Notes: generated by a model from the letters alone, not told the origin. 64,000 nt of DNA from Leadbettera azotonutricia ZAS-9 (GCF_000214355.1 NC_015577.1:3029389-3093388), one strand, 5' to 3'. Counted from the first letter of the stretch, positions 24,953 through 34,225 are shown. A program made the numbers and translations.

Positions 24953-26194
24953 TTAAACCTGGCCTGAGAGGAAGGTTGCGTCCGTATCGGTGAAGGGTTT
25001 CCCGTAAATATACTCAAAAAGAAAACGCAGATCTTCAGGCTCCATGTCCAGAAAACGGCAGCCGAAATAGCCCTGGGAATTGTCTTTATAGCGCCGCACA
25101 ATACGGGCATTGGCGTTCACTACACGCCTGGGCGCAGTAAGCTTTACAGAGAGCTCGCTGTCCGGCAGCAATGCTGTGGACAGGGGCGAATTGGGGTAGG
25201 CAAAGAGCAGGCCCGAAGCGCTGATGTCTATGACCTTGCCCTCGAAAGACTCGTTCTTGAGTTTTCCTGTTTCAAAATAGCCGTTCGTTTTTAGCGAGAA
25301 GGCCAGGATTTTTGCAAACTGGTGGAGAGTGTCTATGACCTCGTAATCAAAGGGGAGCTTCCCGTCTTTATTGATCCAAATGTGGATATATCCAACTACA
25401 TATTCCTGGAAAAGCACCGGCACCCAGGCGTCCGAGAAAATCCCTGAATCAAATTTGTTTTTTATAAACCTCGTGCAGGCATCATCCACAAACTGGAGAT
25501 CCACCCCTGTGCTTTCAAGGTAACGCTTGAACATATCTTCGGTAATGAGCCGTTTTTTGGGATATGGATCGGTCCTGGGAAAAGAAGCCAATGTCGAAGG
25601 AAGGTAGAAGGTCTTCCCTGTTTCAGCGATGATGCGTTCCTCGGGGGCTGCGGGCTTCACATCCTTAAAAATTACGAGCTTATAGCCATTGGCATAACCT
25701 TTGATCCATGCAGCCATCTGGTCAATGAGGCCGCTCAAATTCCTGGGGTCCAGACTTTGGATAAAATCGTTGCCCAGGCCTACAGGGCTGTTTTCATAGT
25801 CCGGCGCTTTGGGATAGGTAAGGGAATAGCGATCCCCCAGAAAGGTAAACTGCACCTGGAGATCCTGGGGGGTGTTAACCCGCGAAAAAGAGCGGTCAAG
25901 ATTTTTATAGAGGAATTCCGGGGCATCCGCAACCAGGTGATCATCCTTTATGGAAGTTACTTCCACTGCAAAAATAATCACCTGACCCCGGTAATCAAAC
26001 ATGAGGTCCAGCTTCTTGCGTATCTTGAGGCCGGCCACTGGCCTGTCGGTTTTAAAAAATATCTGGCCTTTGGTGGGCTTTTCTATAGTGAGTATATACT
26101 GGGTACGGTTTTTTAAGTACATGATGGGGATCTGCTCATCATAGAGAACCTTGAGGAGAAAATCCTTTTCTATGCGCTTAATCGGGGTGGCCAT
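24953..26194 (-). CDS. PilZ-domain protein with a long internal insertion
   Basis: 413 residues. An N-terminal beta-rich domain (about 1-100) is followed by RSFSR at 101-105, the RxxxR motif that normally opens a PilZ domain. The second PilZ motif, DISASG (D323-S325-G328), comes only about 215 residues later rather than the usual 25-30. Between them lies a region (about 215-305) that looks like a GAF fold (FVDDACTRFIKNKF, VPVLFQEYVVGYIHIW). The C-terminal end VNANARIVRRYK, YFGCRFLD completes the PilZ barrel. c-di-GMP binding is plausible but unproven. The exported-protein gene lies 16 bp upstream and is probably co-transcribed. Confidence 0.8.
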   Translation of the reverse strand: MATPIKRIEKDFLLKVLYDEQIPIMYLKNRTQYILTIEKPTKGQIFFKTDRPVAGLKIRKKLDLMFDYRGQVIIFAVEVTSIKDDHLVADAPEFLYKNLDRSFSRVNTPQDLQVQFTFLGDRYSLTYPKAPDYENSPVGLGNDFIQSLDPRNLSGLIDQMAAWIKGYANGYKLVIFKDVKPAAPEERIIAETGKTFYLPSTLASFPRTDPYPKKRLITEDMFKRYLESTGVDLQFVDDACTRFIKNKFDSGIFSDAWVPVLFQEYVVGYIHIWINKDGKLPFDYEVIDTLHQFAKILAFSLKTNGYFETGKLKNESFEGKVIDISASGLLFAYPNSPLSTALLPDSELSVKLTAPRRVVNANARIVRRYKDNSQGYFGCRFLDMEPEDLRFLFEYIYGKPFTDTDATFLSGQV

Positions 26195-26210
26195 CTTCTA
26201 ACAGAACCTT

Positions 26211-26831
26211 TTAATAAAACCTTTCGTAAGGGGTGAAATCGTAACGGTACTCTTCCCGCAAATCCGCTAAATCCCTGGCGGGTTCCAAAACGAGATCATC
26301 CAGAAACCAGTGCCCGGAACTTATCACCAAAGCCGGTGGCTGAGGTTCCCCTCCGGAACTTGCCGCAGCGTCTTCTTCATCAGCCTCTGCTGCTTCTTCG
26401 CGTCTCAGGTAAAGCTCTCCGGACATGCTCTGCTCTTTGCCCAAAAAGCGGATGAGAAATGAAACAGCCCCGTCGGCCTCAACACGGCCGCCCCCCAAAC
26501 GGTATTTTTCAGGCCCCAGGCTTTCAAGGCCTGCCAAAAGCCCGTCAACCAATGCCGCCCCGGATTGGGCCAAAACCGGCGCTTCCTTATTCCCCTGAAC
26601 CAGGGCAGCCAAAACTGTCTGCGCAAAACGCCAGGCGTCTTCGGGCGCAGTACCCTTCCCCAGCTCGCCTATCACCGTATCGCTGGGATAACGGGGCGCC
26701 TCCCCCCTCTGGGGACGGCGCAGGGATTCGGGGACGGTGGCTGAATCCAACGGCTCCACGTCCTGGGAGAAAACCCCTGCCTGAAACAGACACAGGAGCA
26801 AAAACACCCCCAAACAGCGGATTTTTATCAT
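26211..26831 (-). CDS. Exported protein of unknown function
   Basis: 206 residues with an N-terminal signal peptide (MIKIRCLGVFLLLCLFQAG, probable cleavage after VFS). The mature part has a Glu/Ala-rich stretch around 146-158 and ends with LREEYRYDFTPYERFY. No family recognised. The -10-like TATTAT ends 9 nt upstream of the ATG, and its opposite strand reads TATAAT (26840-26845) toward the HD gene, so this is a shared promoter region. Co-transcribed with the PilZ gene. Confidence 0.7.
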   Translation of the reverse strand: MIKIRCLGVFLLLCLFQAGVFSQDVEPLDSATVPESLRRPQRGEAPRYPSDTVIGELGKGTAPEDAWRFAQTVLAALVQGNKEAPVLAQSGAALVDGLLAGLESLGPEKYRLGGGRVEADGAVSFLIRFLGKEQSMSGELYLRREEAAEADEEDAAASSGGEPQPPALVISSGHWFLDDLVLEPARDLADLREEYRYDFTPYERFY

Positions 26832-26882
26832 ACTTAGGATATAATAGTAGGTCTGGGAAGAAAGATCAAATGCCTGTATACT

Positions 26883-28157
26883 ATGGAAATGAATATCCTG
26901 TCATGCCTGCAATCGGGTTTCACCGAACCCATCAGGGATAACCTTTGGGGCCATGTGTACCTTACGCCGGCCCTCAAAGCCCTGACCGAGTCCAGCCCCT
27001 TTATGCGCCTCCACCGCATCATGCAGCTGGGGCCGGCTTTCAGGGTATATCCGGGGGCGACCCATTCCAGGGCCGGCCATTCCATAGGCGTGTACCACCT
27101 TGCCCGGCGCCTCCTCGTCTGCCTTGCCGAACAGGGGGCGGATGCCTGGCTTACAAGGGAGGGCGTCTTCTCCTTCCTCTGCGCCGGCCTCCTCCACGAT
27201 CTGGGCCATTTCCCCTATACCCACTCCCTCAAGGAGCTTCCCCTGGAGGATCATGAGGCCCTTACCGCCAAAAGCATACAGGCTGAACCTTTGAGGCGCC
27301 TTGTCGCAGCTGCGGGCGCCGACCCCGATTTTACCGCCGCAATCGTAGATACTGGCATGGAAGAACAGGGAAAAGAACTCCATTTTTACCGCAAGCTCCT
27401 TTCCGGCGTGCTGGACCCCGACAAGCTGGACTACCTGAACCGCGACGCCCTGTATTGCGGCGTGCCCTATGGCGCCCAGGATGTGGATTTTATCTTTTCC
27501 CGCCTCCGGCCCCATGAAGAGAGGGGTGTGGACATAGACTCCAGGGGCATTCCCTCGGTGGAATCCATTCTTTTTTCAAAGTACCTCATGTACCGGGCTG
27601 TCTATTGGCACCGCTCGGTACGTTCCGCCACAGCCATGATCAAAAAAGCCCTCCTGAGCTGCCTCGAATCGGGCCTTATCGCAGGGGAAGAACTCTACCA
27701 TCTGGATGATCAGGGCCTCTTTTCACTCATGGAAAAGCGCACGGACGGCAAAGCCCTCTTTTCCCTTGCCCAAATGGTCAGGGACGGCAAACTCTACGAA
27801 ACAGCCGCTGAAATTCCTTTCGACCCCCTTCTCCATAAGGCTCTCGGAAAGATTCAGGACCGGTCAGGTTTAGAAAAAAGCCTGTCATCCGCCCTATCCC
27901 AGGGCCTTGGCAGGCTCGTTTCTCCGGAAAAGCTTATAATCGATGTCCCCGAGCCTATTTCGTTTGAATCGGGCCTTTTTGTAGCTGACGAGGGCAAATT
28001 TTTCGGCCAGAGCTCCAGCGCCTTCAGACCCGAAATGGTGGATGCTTTTATAAAATCATTGAGGGTTATACGGGTTTTCACAGACCCGGAAATCCTTGCA
28101 GGAATAGAGGCTCCAGGTATCTTGCAAATTACAAAAAAATGGGTACAGTTAACATAA
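26883..28157 (+). CDS. HD-superfamily phosphohydrolase
   Basis: 424 residues. RDNLWGHVYLTPALKAL, FMRLHRIMQLGPAFRVYPGATHSRAGHSIGVYHLA and LLHDLGHFPYTHSLKE are the motifs of the SAMHD1/dGTPase-like HD group, with the metal His and Asp residues in place (TH, GHS, HD, H, and DPDKLDYLNRDA). Such proteins hydrolyse dNTPs or related nucleotides; activity here is not proven. The start may be 26883 (MEMNIL) or the second ATG at 26889, since TATACT lies immediately upstream. It runs into comFB 21 nt later. Confidence 0.87.
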   Translation: MEMNILSCLQSGFTEPIRDNLWGHVYLTPALKALTESSPFMRLHRIMQLGPAFRVYPGATHSRAGHSIGVYHLARRLLVCLAEQGADAWLTREGVFSFLCAGLLHDLGHFPYTHSLKELPLEDHEALTAKSIQAEPLRRLVAAAGADPDFTAAIVDTGMEEQGKELHFYRKLLSGVLDPDKLDYLNRDALYCGVPYGAQDVDFIFSRLRPHEERGVDIDSRGIPSVESILFSKYLMYRAVYWHRSVRSATAMIKKALLSCLESGLIAGEELYHLDDQGLFSLMEKRTDGKALFSLAQMVRDGKLYETAAEIPFDPLLHKALGKIQDRSGLEKSLSSALSQGLGRLVSPEKLIIDVPEPISFESGLFVADEGKFFGQSSSAFRPEMVDAFIKSLRVIRVFTDPEILAGIEAPGILQITKKWVQLT

Positions 28158-28178
28158 GAGTGGGAAGGGAGAAAAAAA

Positions 28179-28910
28179 ATGGAACTGCATAACACAATGG
28201 AAGACAAAATCCTCGCCAAAGTTGAAGATATCTTCAATACTATAAGCAAGGATGGGAATCCCGACAATTTCTGCACCTGCAGCCAGTGCCGCATGGACAC
28301 GGCCTGCTATGTGCTTAACCGGACCGTGCCCCGTTACATTGTCTCCAACAGGGGGGCAGCCCGGGTTCAGCAGGAGACTATAGACCAGCAGCAAAAAGAC
28401 GCGGACATCGCAGCCCTTATCTACGAGGGCCTTAAACGGGTCAACCACAACCAGAGGCCCAATTTCAAGCATGCCTCGGTTTCCGGGGATGCTGCGGCAG
28501 CCTCGGGCAACCCGGTTTTCAATGTCCCCACTATAGTGGGCCGCCTTTTCGACGGCAACAATTTTGCCCCCCTTTCGGGAGTCAAAGTTGAGCTCCTCCA
28601 CAACGGGGAACTGGTGGCCATGAAGGACGCCAACTGGCAGAACCCCTACACCATGGTTCCCAACACAGACGGCACCTTCACCTTCTGGCCCGTCCCCATA
28701 CCCGCCGACACAGCGGACGACCGCAAAACCTTTGAGTACTCTTTAAAGGTTGAAGCCCCCGAGTTTGAGACTTTGATTCATTACTTCAAGATTCCGGTAA
28801 TCAGCGAAGTGCTTACAGCTGCTTCCTTTACCCTGGGCCGCACCTTCAAACTTCCCGACCTCTACATGTTCCCTCCTGGGGAAGCTGAGAAGAACGGGTA
28901 TCTGGATTAA
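28179..28910 (+). CDS. ComFB-domain protein with C-terminal beta domain
   Basis: 243 residues. The N-terminal 105 residues match ComFB: NTMEDKILAKVEDIFN, Cys32, Cys34, Cys37 in FCTCSQCRMD, Cys43, and LNRTVPRYIVS. ComFB proteins have been reported as receptors for c-di-GMP in cyanobacteria and other bacteria. Residues about 115-243 form an additional beta-rich domain (TIVGRLFDGNNFAPLSGVKVEL, NTDGTFTFWPVPIP) resembling carboxypeptidase-regulatory-like folds, not usual in ComFB. GGAAGGGAG precedes the ATG by 8 nt. A terminator overlaps its stop codon. Confidence 0.85.
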   Translation: MELHNTMEDKILAKVEDIFNTISKDGNPDNFCTCSQCRMDTACYVLNRTVPRYIVSNRGAARVQQETIDQQQKDADIAALIYEGLKRVNHNQRPNFKHASVSGDAAAASGNPVFNVPTIVGRLFDGNNFAPLSGVKVELLHNGELVAMKDANWQNPYTMVPNTDGTFTFWPVPIPADTADDRKTFEYSLKVEAPEFETLIHYFKIPVISEVLTAASFTLGRTFKLPDLYMFPPGEAEKNGYLD

Positions 28911-28920
28911 GATACTTTTT
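28898..28920 (+). terminator. Short intrinsic terminator of the comFB gene
   Basis: GTATCT-GGATTA-AGATAC hairpin (28898-28915) followed by TTTTT (28916-28920). It contains the stop codon of the ComFB gene and ends at the 3' end of tRNA-Pro. The 6-bp stem is weak. Confidence 0.5.
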
Positions 28921-28992
28921 CGGCGGGGGGGGATTTGAACCCCCGACATCGAGTTCCCAAAACTCGTGGCTTAACCACTGGCCTACCCGCCG
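28920..28992 (-). tRNA. tRNA-Pro (anticodon TGG)
   Basis: 73 nt, no encoded CCA. Acceptor CGGCGGG pairs fully with CCCGCCG, anticodon stem CGAGT/ACTCG encloses TTTGGGA (anticodon TGG), T stem GGGGG/CCCCC with loop TTCAAAT. Confidence 0.95.
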
Positions 28993-29005
28993 TGAACGGC
29001 TTTAT

Positions 29006-29034
29006 ATCTTAAATTTTCTACCCTTCCTCGTCAA
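29006..29034 (-). promoter_or_regulatory. Promoter of tRNA-Pro
   Basis: Minus-strand TTGACG (29029-29034), 17 bp, TAAGAT (29006-29011), 13 bp before the mature 5' end. Confidence 0.6.
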
Positions 29035-29041
29035 TGCTTAG

Positions 29042-29071
29042 GGAAACATGAAAATCACTTTCTGTGTTTCC
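29042..29071 (-). terminator. Possible hairpin after the second Gfo/Idh gene
   Basis: Inverted repeat GGAAACA/TGTTTCC with a 16-nt loop just after the stop. No T tract follows, so it is at best a weak terminator or mRNA-end structure. Confidence 0.25.
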
Positions 29072-29073
29072 AT

Positions 29074-30084
29074 TTATGATCGGCTATTGCTCCAGGGTAT
29101 TACAGAATGCAAATATTCTATCGCCTTTAACCCGTTAATTGCCCCTGATCGGGGCTGCCGCGCTGGATCATGGAAACAGGCAGCAGCGTCAGCCACCATA
29201 TTGGCAAAAAAGCCTGTGGGGCCTTCAAAGGCTTCACCGGATAGTTTAAGGGATCGAAATTTTTCCGCATAAGGGCTTTCATCGCTTTTCCAGACTTCAA
29301 AGACACCATTGCCTATGCGGAGCCTGCCCTGGGTGCAGGAAAATTCCAGTTCGAAAACCAGATGATCCCTCCCCGCTCCTGCCTCCATAACGAAGGGAAT
29401 AGCGTCGCGAGCCCTTGTCGGTTTTTTGAGGATACCTGCAAGCCATGCTGTACCTTCCCGTGCGTTCAGTTTTGCACCCCAATGCTTTTTATGCGCTAAA
29501 ATTGAATCCGTCAGAAACATGACAGCATCAGCCAGATGGGTGCCATCATGCCAGAACACATCCGCAAGCCGCCGGGTCTTCCCCATATAGAGCACAGCCC
29601 TTGCGCTGAGAAGGGGGCCAAGGCTGCCGGAATCCAATATTGCTTTAGCCTTGATATAGTCGGCTGAATAGCGCCGTTCATGATTGACAATTATTCGGGT
29701 GTTTCCATTCCTGGCGAGTGCTGCAATTGCTTTGGCTTTGTTCAGTGTATCTGCCAGGGGCTTCTCGCATATTACTACCGGGATATTGTGGGCAACGGCA
29801 AGTTTGCAGTAATAATAATGGCTGTCGGGATGGGTGGCGATTGCCATTATACCGGGGCGGTGCTTAGCCATCATTGTTTCTGCATCTTCATAAACCGGAA
29901 CCTTCCAGCGTCCGGCAAAAAGATCGCGGCGTTCCGCGTCTATGTCGCAGCCAGCAGCAAGGATACAGTCGGGGTTGTTTGAGACTGCCCCTGCATGGGT
30001 GCAGGGCTTTTCCCTCTTTTCATCTTCTTCAAGGAGGCTGGCAATTCGGCCAAGACCTATAATTGCTACGGGTATCTTTTCCAT
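29074..30084 (-). CDS. Gfo/Idh/MocA family oxidoreductase
   Basis: 336 residues. Rossmann loop EKIPVAIIGLGRIASLLEED, family motif ICEKPLADTLNKA, and HDGTHLADAVMFL with the probable catalytic His. The substrate is unknown; it is only distantly like the oxidoreductase at 12721-13860. The ATG at 30084 is supported by the Rossmann start; AAAGG overlaps the stop of the RND gene, which is 13 nt upstream on the same strand, so it rides on the efflux operon transcript. Confidence 0.85.
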   Translation of the reverse strand: MEKIPVAIIGLGRIASLLEEDEKREKPCTHAGAVSNNPDCILAAGCDIDAERRDLFAGRWKVPVYEDAETMMAKHRPGIMAIATHPDSHYYYCKLAVAHNIPVVICEKPLADTLNKAKAIAALARNGNTRIIVNHERRYSADYIKAKAILDSGSLGPLLSARAVLYMGKTRRLADVFWHDGTHLADAVMFLTDSILAHKKHWGAKLNAREGTAWLAGILKKPTRARDAIPFVMEAGAGRDHLVFELEFSCTQGRLRIGNGVFEVWKSDESPYAEKFRSLKLSGEAFEGPTGFFANMVADAAACFHDPARQPRSGAINGLKAIEYLHSVIPWSNSRS

Positions 30085-30097
30085 TTTTACGAAACCT

Positions 30098-33000
30098 TTA
30101 TGTGTCTTTCCTGACAAGTTCCACCTTTATATTCTTCGCCTTTATCTCGTCCACTTCTTCCAGTTGATTCATAAGCGATTCGGGATCGTTGAAGCGTTTT
30201 TCACGCCGTTTGTTGAACAGGGAATACAAAATCGGCGACACGAAGAGGGTCATAAACGCGCCGGAAAGCAGGCCGCCTACTATGGTCATGCAAATGGGCT
30301 GCATGGATTCCGCGCCTTCTCCAGGAAAAAACGCAATAGGCACCATGCCGAGCACAGTAGTCAGGGTTGTCATCAAAATCGGCTGCAAGCGGTTCCGCCC
30401 TGCTTCGACGCAGGCTTCGAAGACCGGAGTTTTCCGTTCCACAAGCTGGTTGGTAAAATCCACCAGCACGATGCCGTTGTTGACCACAATGCCGACCAGA
30501 GCGACAATGCCGACCAGGGAATAAAGGCTGATGGTTTGCCCTGTGAGCTGGTACACTGCCATTACACCTATGGCAAGGAGCGGAATCGACGCAAAAATGA
30601 TAAAGGGATCTACAAGGGACTCAAACTGCGCCGCCATCACGCAGAACACCAAAAAGGCAGCCAGTAAAATGACGACCAGGAAGGCGCCTCCGAAACGCCT
30701 GATATCCCGTGCGTCCCCCTGGTATTCCAGCTTGACTGTTTCGGGCAGCACGATGTTTTCGTTTACAAGCTTTTCGACCTGGGCCTGAACTTCGGTAGCT
30801 ATAGCTCCCGGCGCAAGACTCGCTGTTACCCGGTTGACGCGCACCCCTTCTTCCCGCTGGATCTGCTGGGGCGATATGCCCTCCTGGTATGTAATAAAAT
30901 TGTCCAAAGCCATTAGTCCGTTGGCTGTCTGAATGGTAATTGCACCCAGATCAGCAGGCGCAGCCAGATCCGATTCGGCAAGGGACACGATGATGCTCAC
31001 ATCATCGCCGCCTATATGGTAGGTCGTAGCCGTCGAGCCGGTTATTGCCGTTTTAAGCAGGGCGGAAATCGTGTTGACGTTGACTCCGGCCGCGGACGCC
31101 GCGTCAGTGTCTATACGCACTTCGTACCGGGGGCTGCCCGAGTCAAGGGCGCTTGCGGGATTGAGCGCCCTGGGCACATTTGCTTTAAGCAGGGCAACAA
31201 TTTCGTTGGAAACCAAAGTCATGGATTCGGTGTCATCGGAAATAACTTTGATATTTACGCCTCCGCTGCCCCCGCCGGGCCCGCGGCCCGATGAAAAGGT
31301 AATCCGCACATCGCTCCAAAGGGTTGTAAAAGGCGTTAGTTTGCTTTGAATTTCCCGGGCGCTTATCTTTTGATCTTTTAGTTTAGGCAGGTTAATCTGT
31401 ACCGAACCGGAATTGCTGCCGCCGGTATTGATAACAATAGTGTTGTACGCATCACGGGGGAACTCCCTGACGATAATTTCCTGAAAATCGAACAAGTACT
31501 GCTGGACAAGACCGGCGGTAGTGCCAACGGGCAGCGAAATATTGATATTCACCTGGTCATCCGACTGGGATGACGGCGTAAGGTTCATGCCGGTCGATGT
31601 GAGCCGCTGCATTGACAGAATCAGTATGGCAAACACCATTACCAGGACAATCAAGCGATTTTTCAGGCAGAACCTCAAGCTTGCCGCATAGCCGTCTTCA
31701 AGGCCCTTGATCAGCTTTGCGAAGATATCATCGAGTATTATAAAAGGTTTAAACCGCAGGGGCTTTTGGGTCCGGGTGTAAATCTTGATGATACTGCCGG
31801 CCAAAGCAGGAACCAGGGTCACCGACACAATCAGGGACACAATCAGGGACACTACCACAGTCAGTATCAATTCCTGAAACATCATGCCGTACATTTCAAG
31901 TTCAGCGCGGTAGAGCAGCACCGGCACAAATACGCATACTGTCGTTGCCGTAGACGCAATAATCGCCAATACCATATTCCGGCTGCCAAAAATAGCGGCC
32001 ACCGCAGATTTTTCGCCCCAGCTCCGCCGTTTGTTGATATTTTCCAGAATGACAATCGACGAGTCCACGGTCATACCCATGCCCAGGATCAGACCCGACA
32101 TGGTCATCATATTGATAGTCAGATCCATGACTGCCATAACCATCAATGTGATAACAATCGAAATCGGAATGGACATGCCAATGATAATGGAGCTGCGGAA
32201 GTTGCGCAAAAATAAAAAAATGATCAACATGGCGAGGACCGCGCCCTGAATGCCGGACGAATACACCTCGTTCATTGTTGAATCAATGAGGGATGTATCG
32301 TCACTTAGTACCGATACGCTTACCCCCTTGGGGAGATTGTCCGCGATTTCAGGAAGTATCGCATGCACACCTTTTGAAATAGTCGAAGGATTTGTGCCCG
32401 ACTCGTTGGTAATGCTGATATAGATACCCGGCTCGCCGTTGATATAGACCCGCCGTCCGGTGTTGTCCGTGGCCTCGTACACTTCTGCCACATCGTCAAG
32501 GCGTGTGCCCGCCGAAATCACCGTATTGCGTATATCGTCCAGGGATTTAAAATATTCGTCCGTGATAATTTCGTAGTCCGTTATGCCGTGGGTCAAGGTG
32601 CCGTTGGAGACTTGAACATTGCGGGCCGCCAGGGCGCTGGTAATGCTTTGCAGGGTCAGGCCATAGGCTTCGAGGCGGTTGTTGTTCACGTCAACATGAA
32701 TTTCGCGGTTAACCCCGCCGTTGATTTCAGCGGACGCGACACCTGAGACCCGCTCAAGCAGTGGCTGCACGGTTTCTTCAGAAATTACCCTGAGTTCATC
32801 GAGGCTCATATCGCCCATTACCGCCATCCGCATAATCGGCATGGCGCTCATGCTGAAACGCATAATAGTGGGAGCGCCGCAGCCATCGGGCAGGGAATTT
32901 GTTATCCGCGCCAGCGCGGCGGTAACGTCAGCAACCGCCTCGTCCATATCCTTGCTGTAGCCGAATTCAAGCTGTACCCGGCTGCGCCCGCTGGACGAAT

Positions 33001-33247
33001 TGGATGTAATCGACTTGACATCGGCAATACGCCTGAGGGAATTAAAAATCGGCTTTGTTACGGTTTTATCAATTTCTTCGGGGCCTACATTGCTGTAGCT
33101 GGTCATCACATTCACATAGGGAGGGCTGACACTTGGATACAACGCAATGCCGAGCCTGGGGATAAACACCGCGGCGATAACGCACACGAGTATATACAGC
33201 ATCGTAACCGTAACAGGTTTACGTACCGAAATTTCAGAAATGTCCAT
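30098..33247 (-). CDS. RND-family efflux pump, inner-membrane transporter
   Basis: 1049 residues, AcrB/MexB-like with 12 membrane helices and two large periplasmic loops. N terminus ISEISVRKPVTVTMLYIL and LGIALYPSVSPPYVNV are typical of the hydrophobe/amphiphile class. In the proton relay, helix 4 reads GMTVDSSIVILENI (one Asp, the second is Ser) and helix 10 reads VGIVVNNGIVLVDF (Asn where AcrB has Lys940). This single-Asp/Asn form occurs in other spirochaete and Gram-positive-like RND proteins. AGGGG 8 nt before the ATG; 9 nt after the adaptor gene. Confidence 0.92.
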   Translation of the reverse strand: MDISEISVRKPVTVTMLYILVCVIAAVFIPRLGIALYPSVSPPYVNVMTSYSNVGPEEIDKTVTKPIFNSLRRIADVKSITSNSSSGRSRVQLEFGYSKDMDEAVADVTAALARITNSLPDGCGAPTIMRFSMSAMPIMRMAVMGDMSLDELRVISEETVQPLLERVSGVASAEINGGVNREIHVDVNNNRLEAYGLTLQSITSALAARNVQVSNGTLTHGITDYEIITDEYFKSLDDIRNTVISAGTRLDDVAEVYEATDNTGRRVYINGEPGIYISITNESGTNPSTISKGVHAILPEIADNLPKGVSVSVLSDDTSLIDSTMNEVYSSGIQGAVLAMLIIFLFLRNFRSSIIIGMSIPISIVITLMVMAVMDLTINMMTMSGLILGMGMTVDSSIVILENINKRRSWGEKSAVAAIFGSRNMVLAIIASTATTVCVFVPVLLYRAELEMYGMMFQELILTVVVSLIVSLIVSVTLVPALAGSIIKIYTRTQKPLRFKPFIILDDIFAKLIKGLEDGYAASLRFCLKNRLIVLVMVFAILILSMQRLTSTGMNLTPSSQSDDQVNINISLPVGTTAGLVQQYLFDFQEIIVREFPRDAYNTIVINTGGSNSGSVQINLPKLKDQKISAREIQSKLTPFTTLWSDVRITFSSGRGPGGGSGGVNIKVISDDTESMTLVSNEIVALLKANVPRALNPASALDSGSPRYEVRIDTDAASAAGVNVNTISALLKTAITGSTATTYHIGGDDVSIIVSLAESDLAAPADLGAITIQTANGLMALDNFITYQEGISPQQIQREEGVRVNRVTASLAPGAIATEVQAQVEKLVNENIVLPETVKLEYQGDARDIRRFGGAFLVVILLAAFLVFCVMAAQFESLVDPFIIFASIPLLAIGVMAVYQLTGQTISLYSLVGIVALVGIVVNNGIVLVDFTNQLVERKTPVFEACVEAGRNRLQPILMTTLTTVLGMVPIAFFPGEGAESMQPICMTIVGGLLSGAFMTLFVSPILYSLFNKRREKRFNDPESLMNQLEEVDEIKAKNIKVELVRKDT

Positions 33248-33256
33248 ATCGATCCC

Positions 33257-34225
33257 CTAATTTGAATCTAAGGAAAGGCCCGCCGCGACAATCCGCACCG
33301 GTGAACCATCGGTAACCGAACCGGCCGTAATAATGCGGTCGCCCTCTTTTAGCCCTGAAATAATCTGTACGTCCGAATCGTTGGTCAAACCCAGAGTGAT
33401 GGGAATGCGGCGGGCAATGCTGTTTTCATCCATTACATATACTGTCGGATCGCCATTGTAGTTTTTTATTGCACCCCGGGGGATAACCAAAGCGCGATTT
33501 TCCTCGCGTATAACCAAATACACAGACGCAAACATCCCCTGTTTAATGCGCCCGTCACGCTTTGCGAGGAGCAGCGTTGTTTCGATGGTACGGTTTTTGT
33601 TGTTGACCACAGGGCTGATGGCCGATACGGATGCGGCGAATTCCTCGCCGGGGGCGGAAGCAAAGGAAACAATAGCCGGGAGCCCCCTCCGCAGATAGGC
33701 ACTGTATTTTTCTGCGACATAAATCGTAATTTTCAGATTGTCCAGGGAACCGATAACCGCAATCACGGTGGCCGACGAAACAGTGCCGCCTGTAGTAACG
33801 GGCAGGCTGGTAATCGTACCCCCTACCGGGGACGTAACCGGATTCTCCGAATAGGATTGCCCCGCCCGGGACGGATCGATATAGGCGATAATTTCGCCCT
33901 GCTGTACTGTATCGCCCAGGTTTTTTACAATCCGGGTTATTTTACCCGATGTATCGGGCATTACATTGACTTCCGACTGGGAAGACACATCGCCGTTAAG
34001 CTTGACGACCTGCCTGATGGTTTCCGGCTGCAGTGTTTTTGCCGACACTGTAATGGCGTTGGCAGCAGGCCGGCCCGATGAATTCCCGGCTGGCTGCATG
34101 CCCGCCGGTGGGCCGCCCGCAGCAGGCGAAGCCTTCGGCGCGAGCATATTAAACGCCGCAACACCTAAAAATACCGCAATTAGTATAATTACAATTACTT
34201 TTGCGATCATATCACCTTTAATCAT
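33257..34225 (-). CDS. RND membrane fusion (adaptor) protein without helical hairpin
   Basis: 322 residues: N-terminal membrane anchor (about 7-29), a Pro/Ala/Gly linker, then lipoyl and beta-barrel domains. The two lipoyl halves (GKITRIVKNLGDTVQQGEIIAYID and PVTSPVGGTITSLPVTTGGTV) are joined by only about 12 residues, so the long alpha-helical hairpin of AcrA is missing. The C-terminal part has RALVIPRGAIKNYNGDPTVYVMD. Borrelia BesA is also known to lack the hairpin. It links the pump to the OM channel. The start codon overlaps the stop of the TolC-like gene by 4 nt (ATGA). Confidence 0.9.
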   Translation of the reverse strand: MIKGDMIAKVIVIILIAVFLGVAAFNMLAPKASPAAGGPPAGMQPAGNSSGRPAANAITVSAKTLQPETIRQVVKLNGDVSSQSEVNVMPDTSGKITRIVKNLGDTVQQGEIIAYIDPSRAGQSYSENPVTSPVGGTITSLPVTTGGTVSSATVIAVIGSLDNLKITIYVAEKYSAYLRRGLPAIVSFASAPGEEFAASVSAISPVVNNKNRTIETTLLLAKRDGRIKQGMFASVYLVIREENRALVIPRGAIKNYNGDPTVYVMDENSIARRIPITLGLTNDSDVQIISGLKEGDRIITAGSVTDGSPVRIVAAGLSLDSN

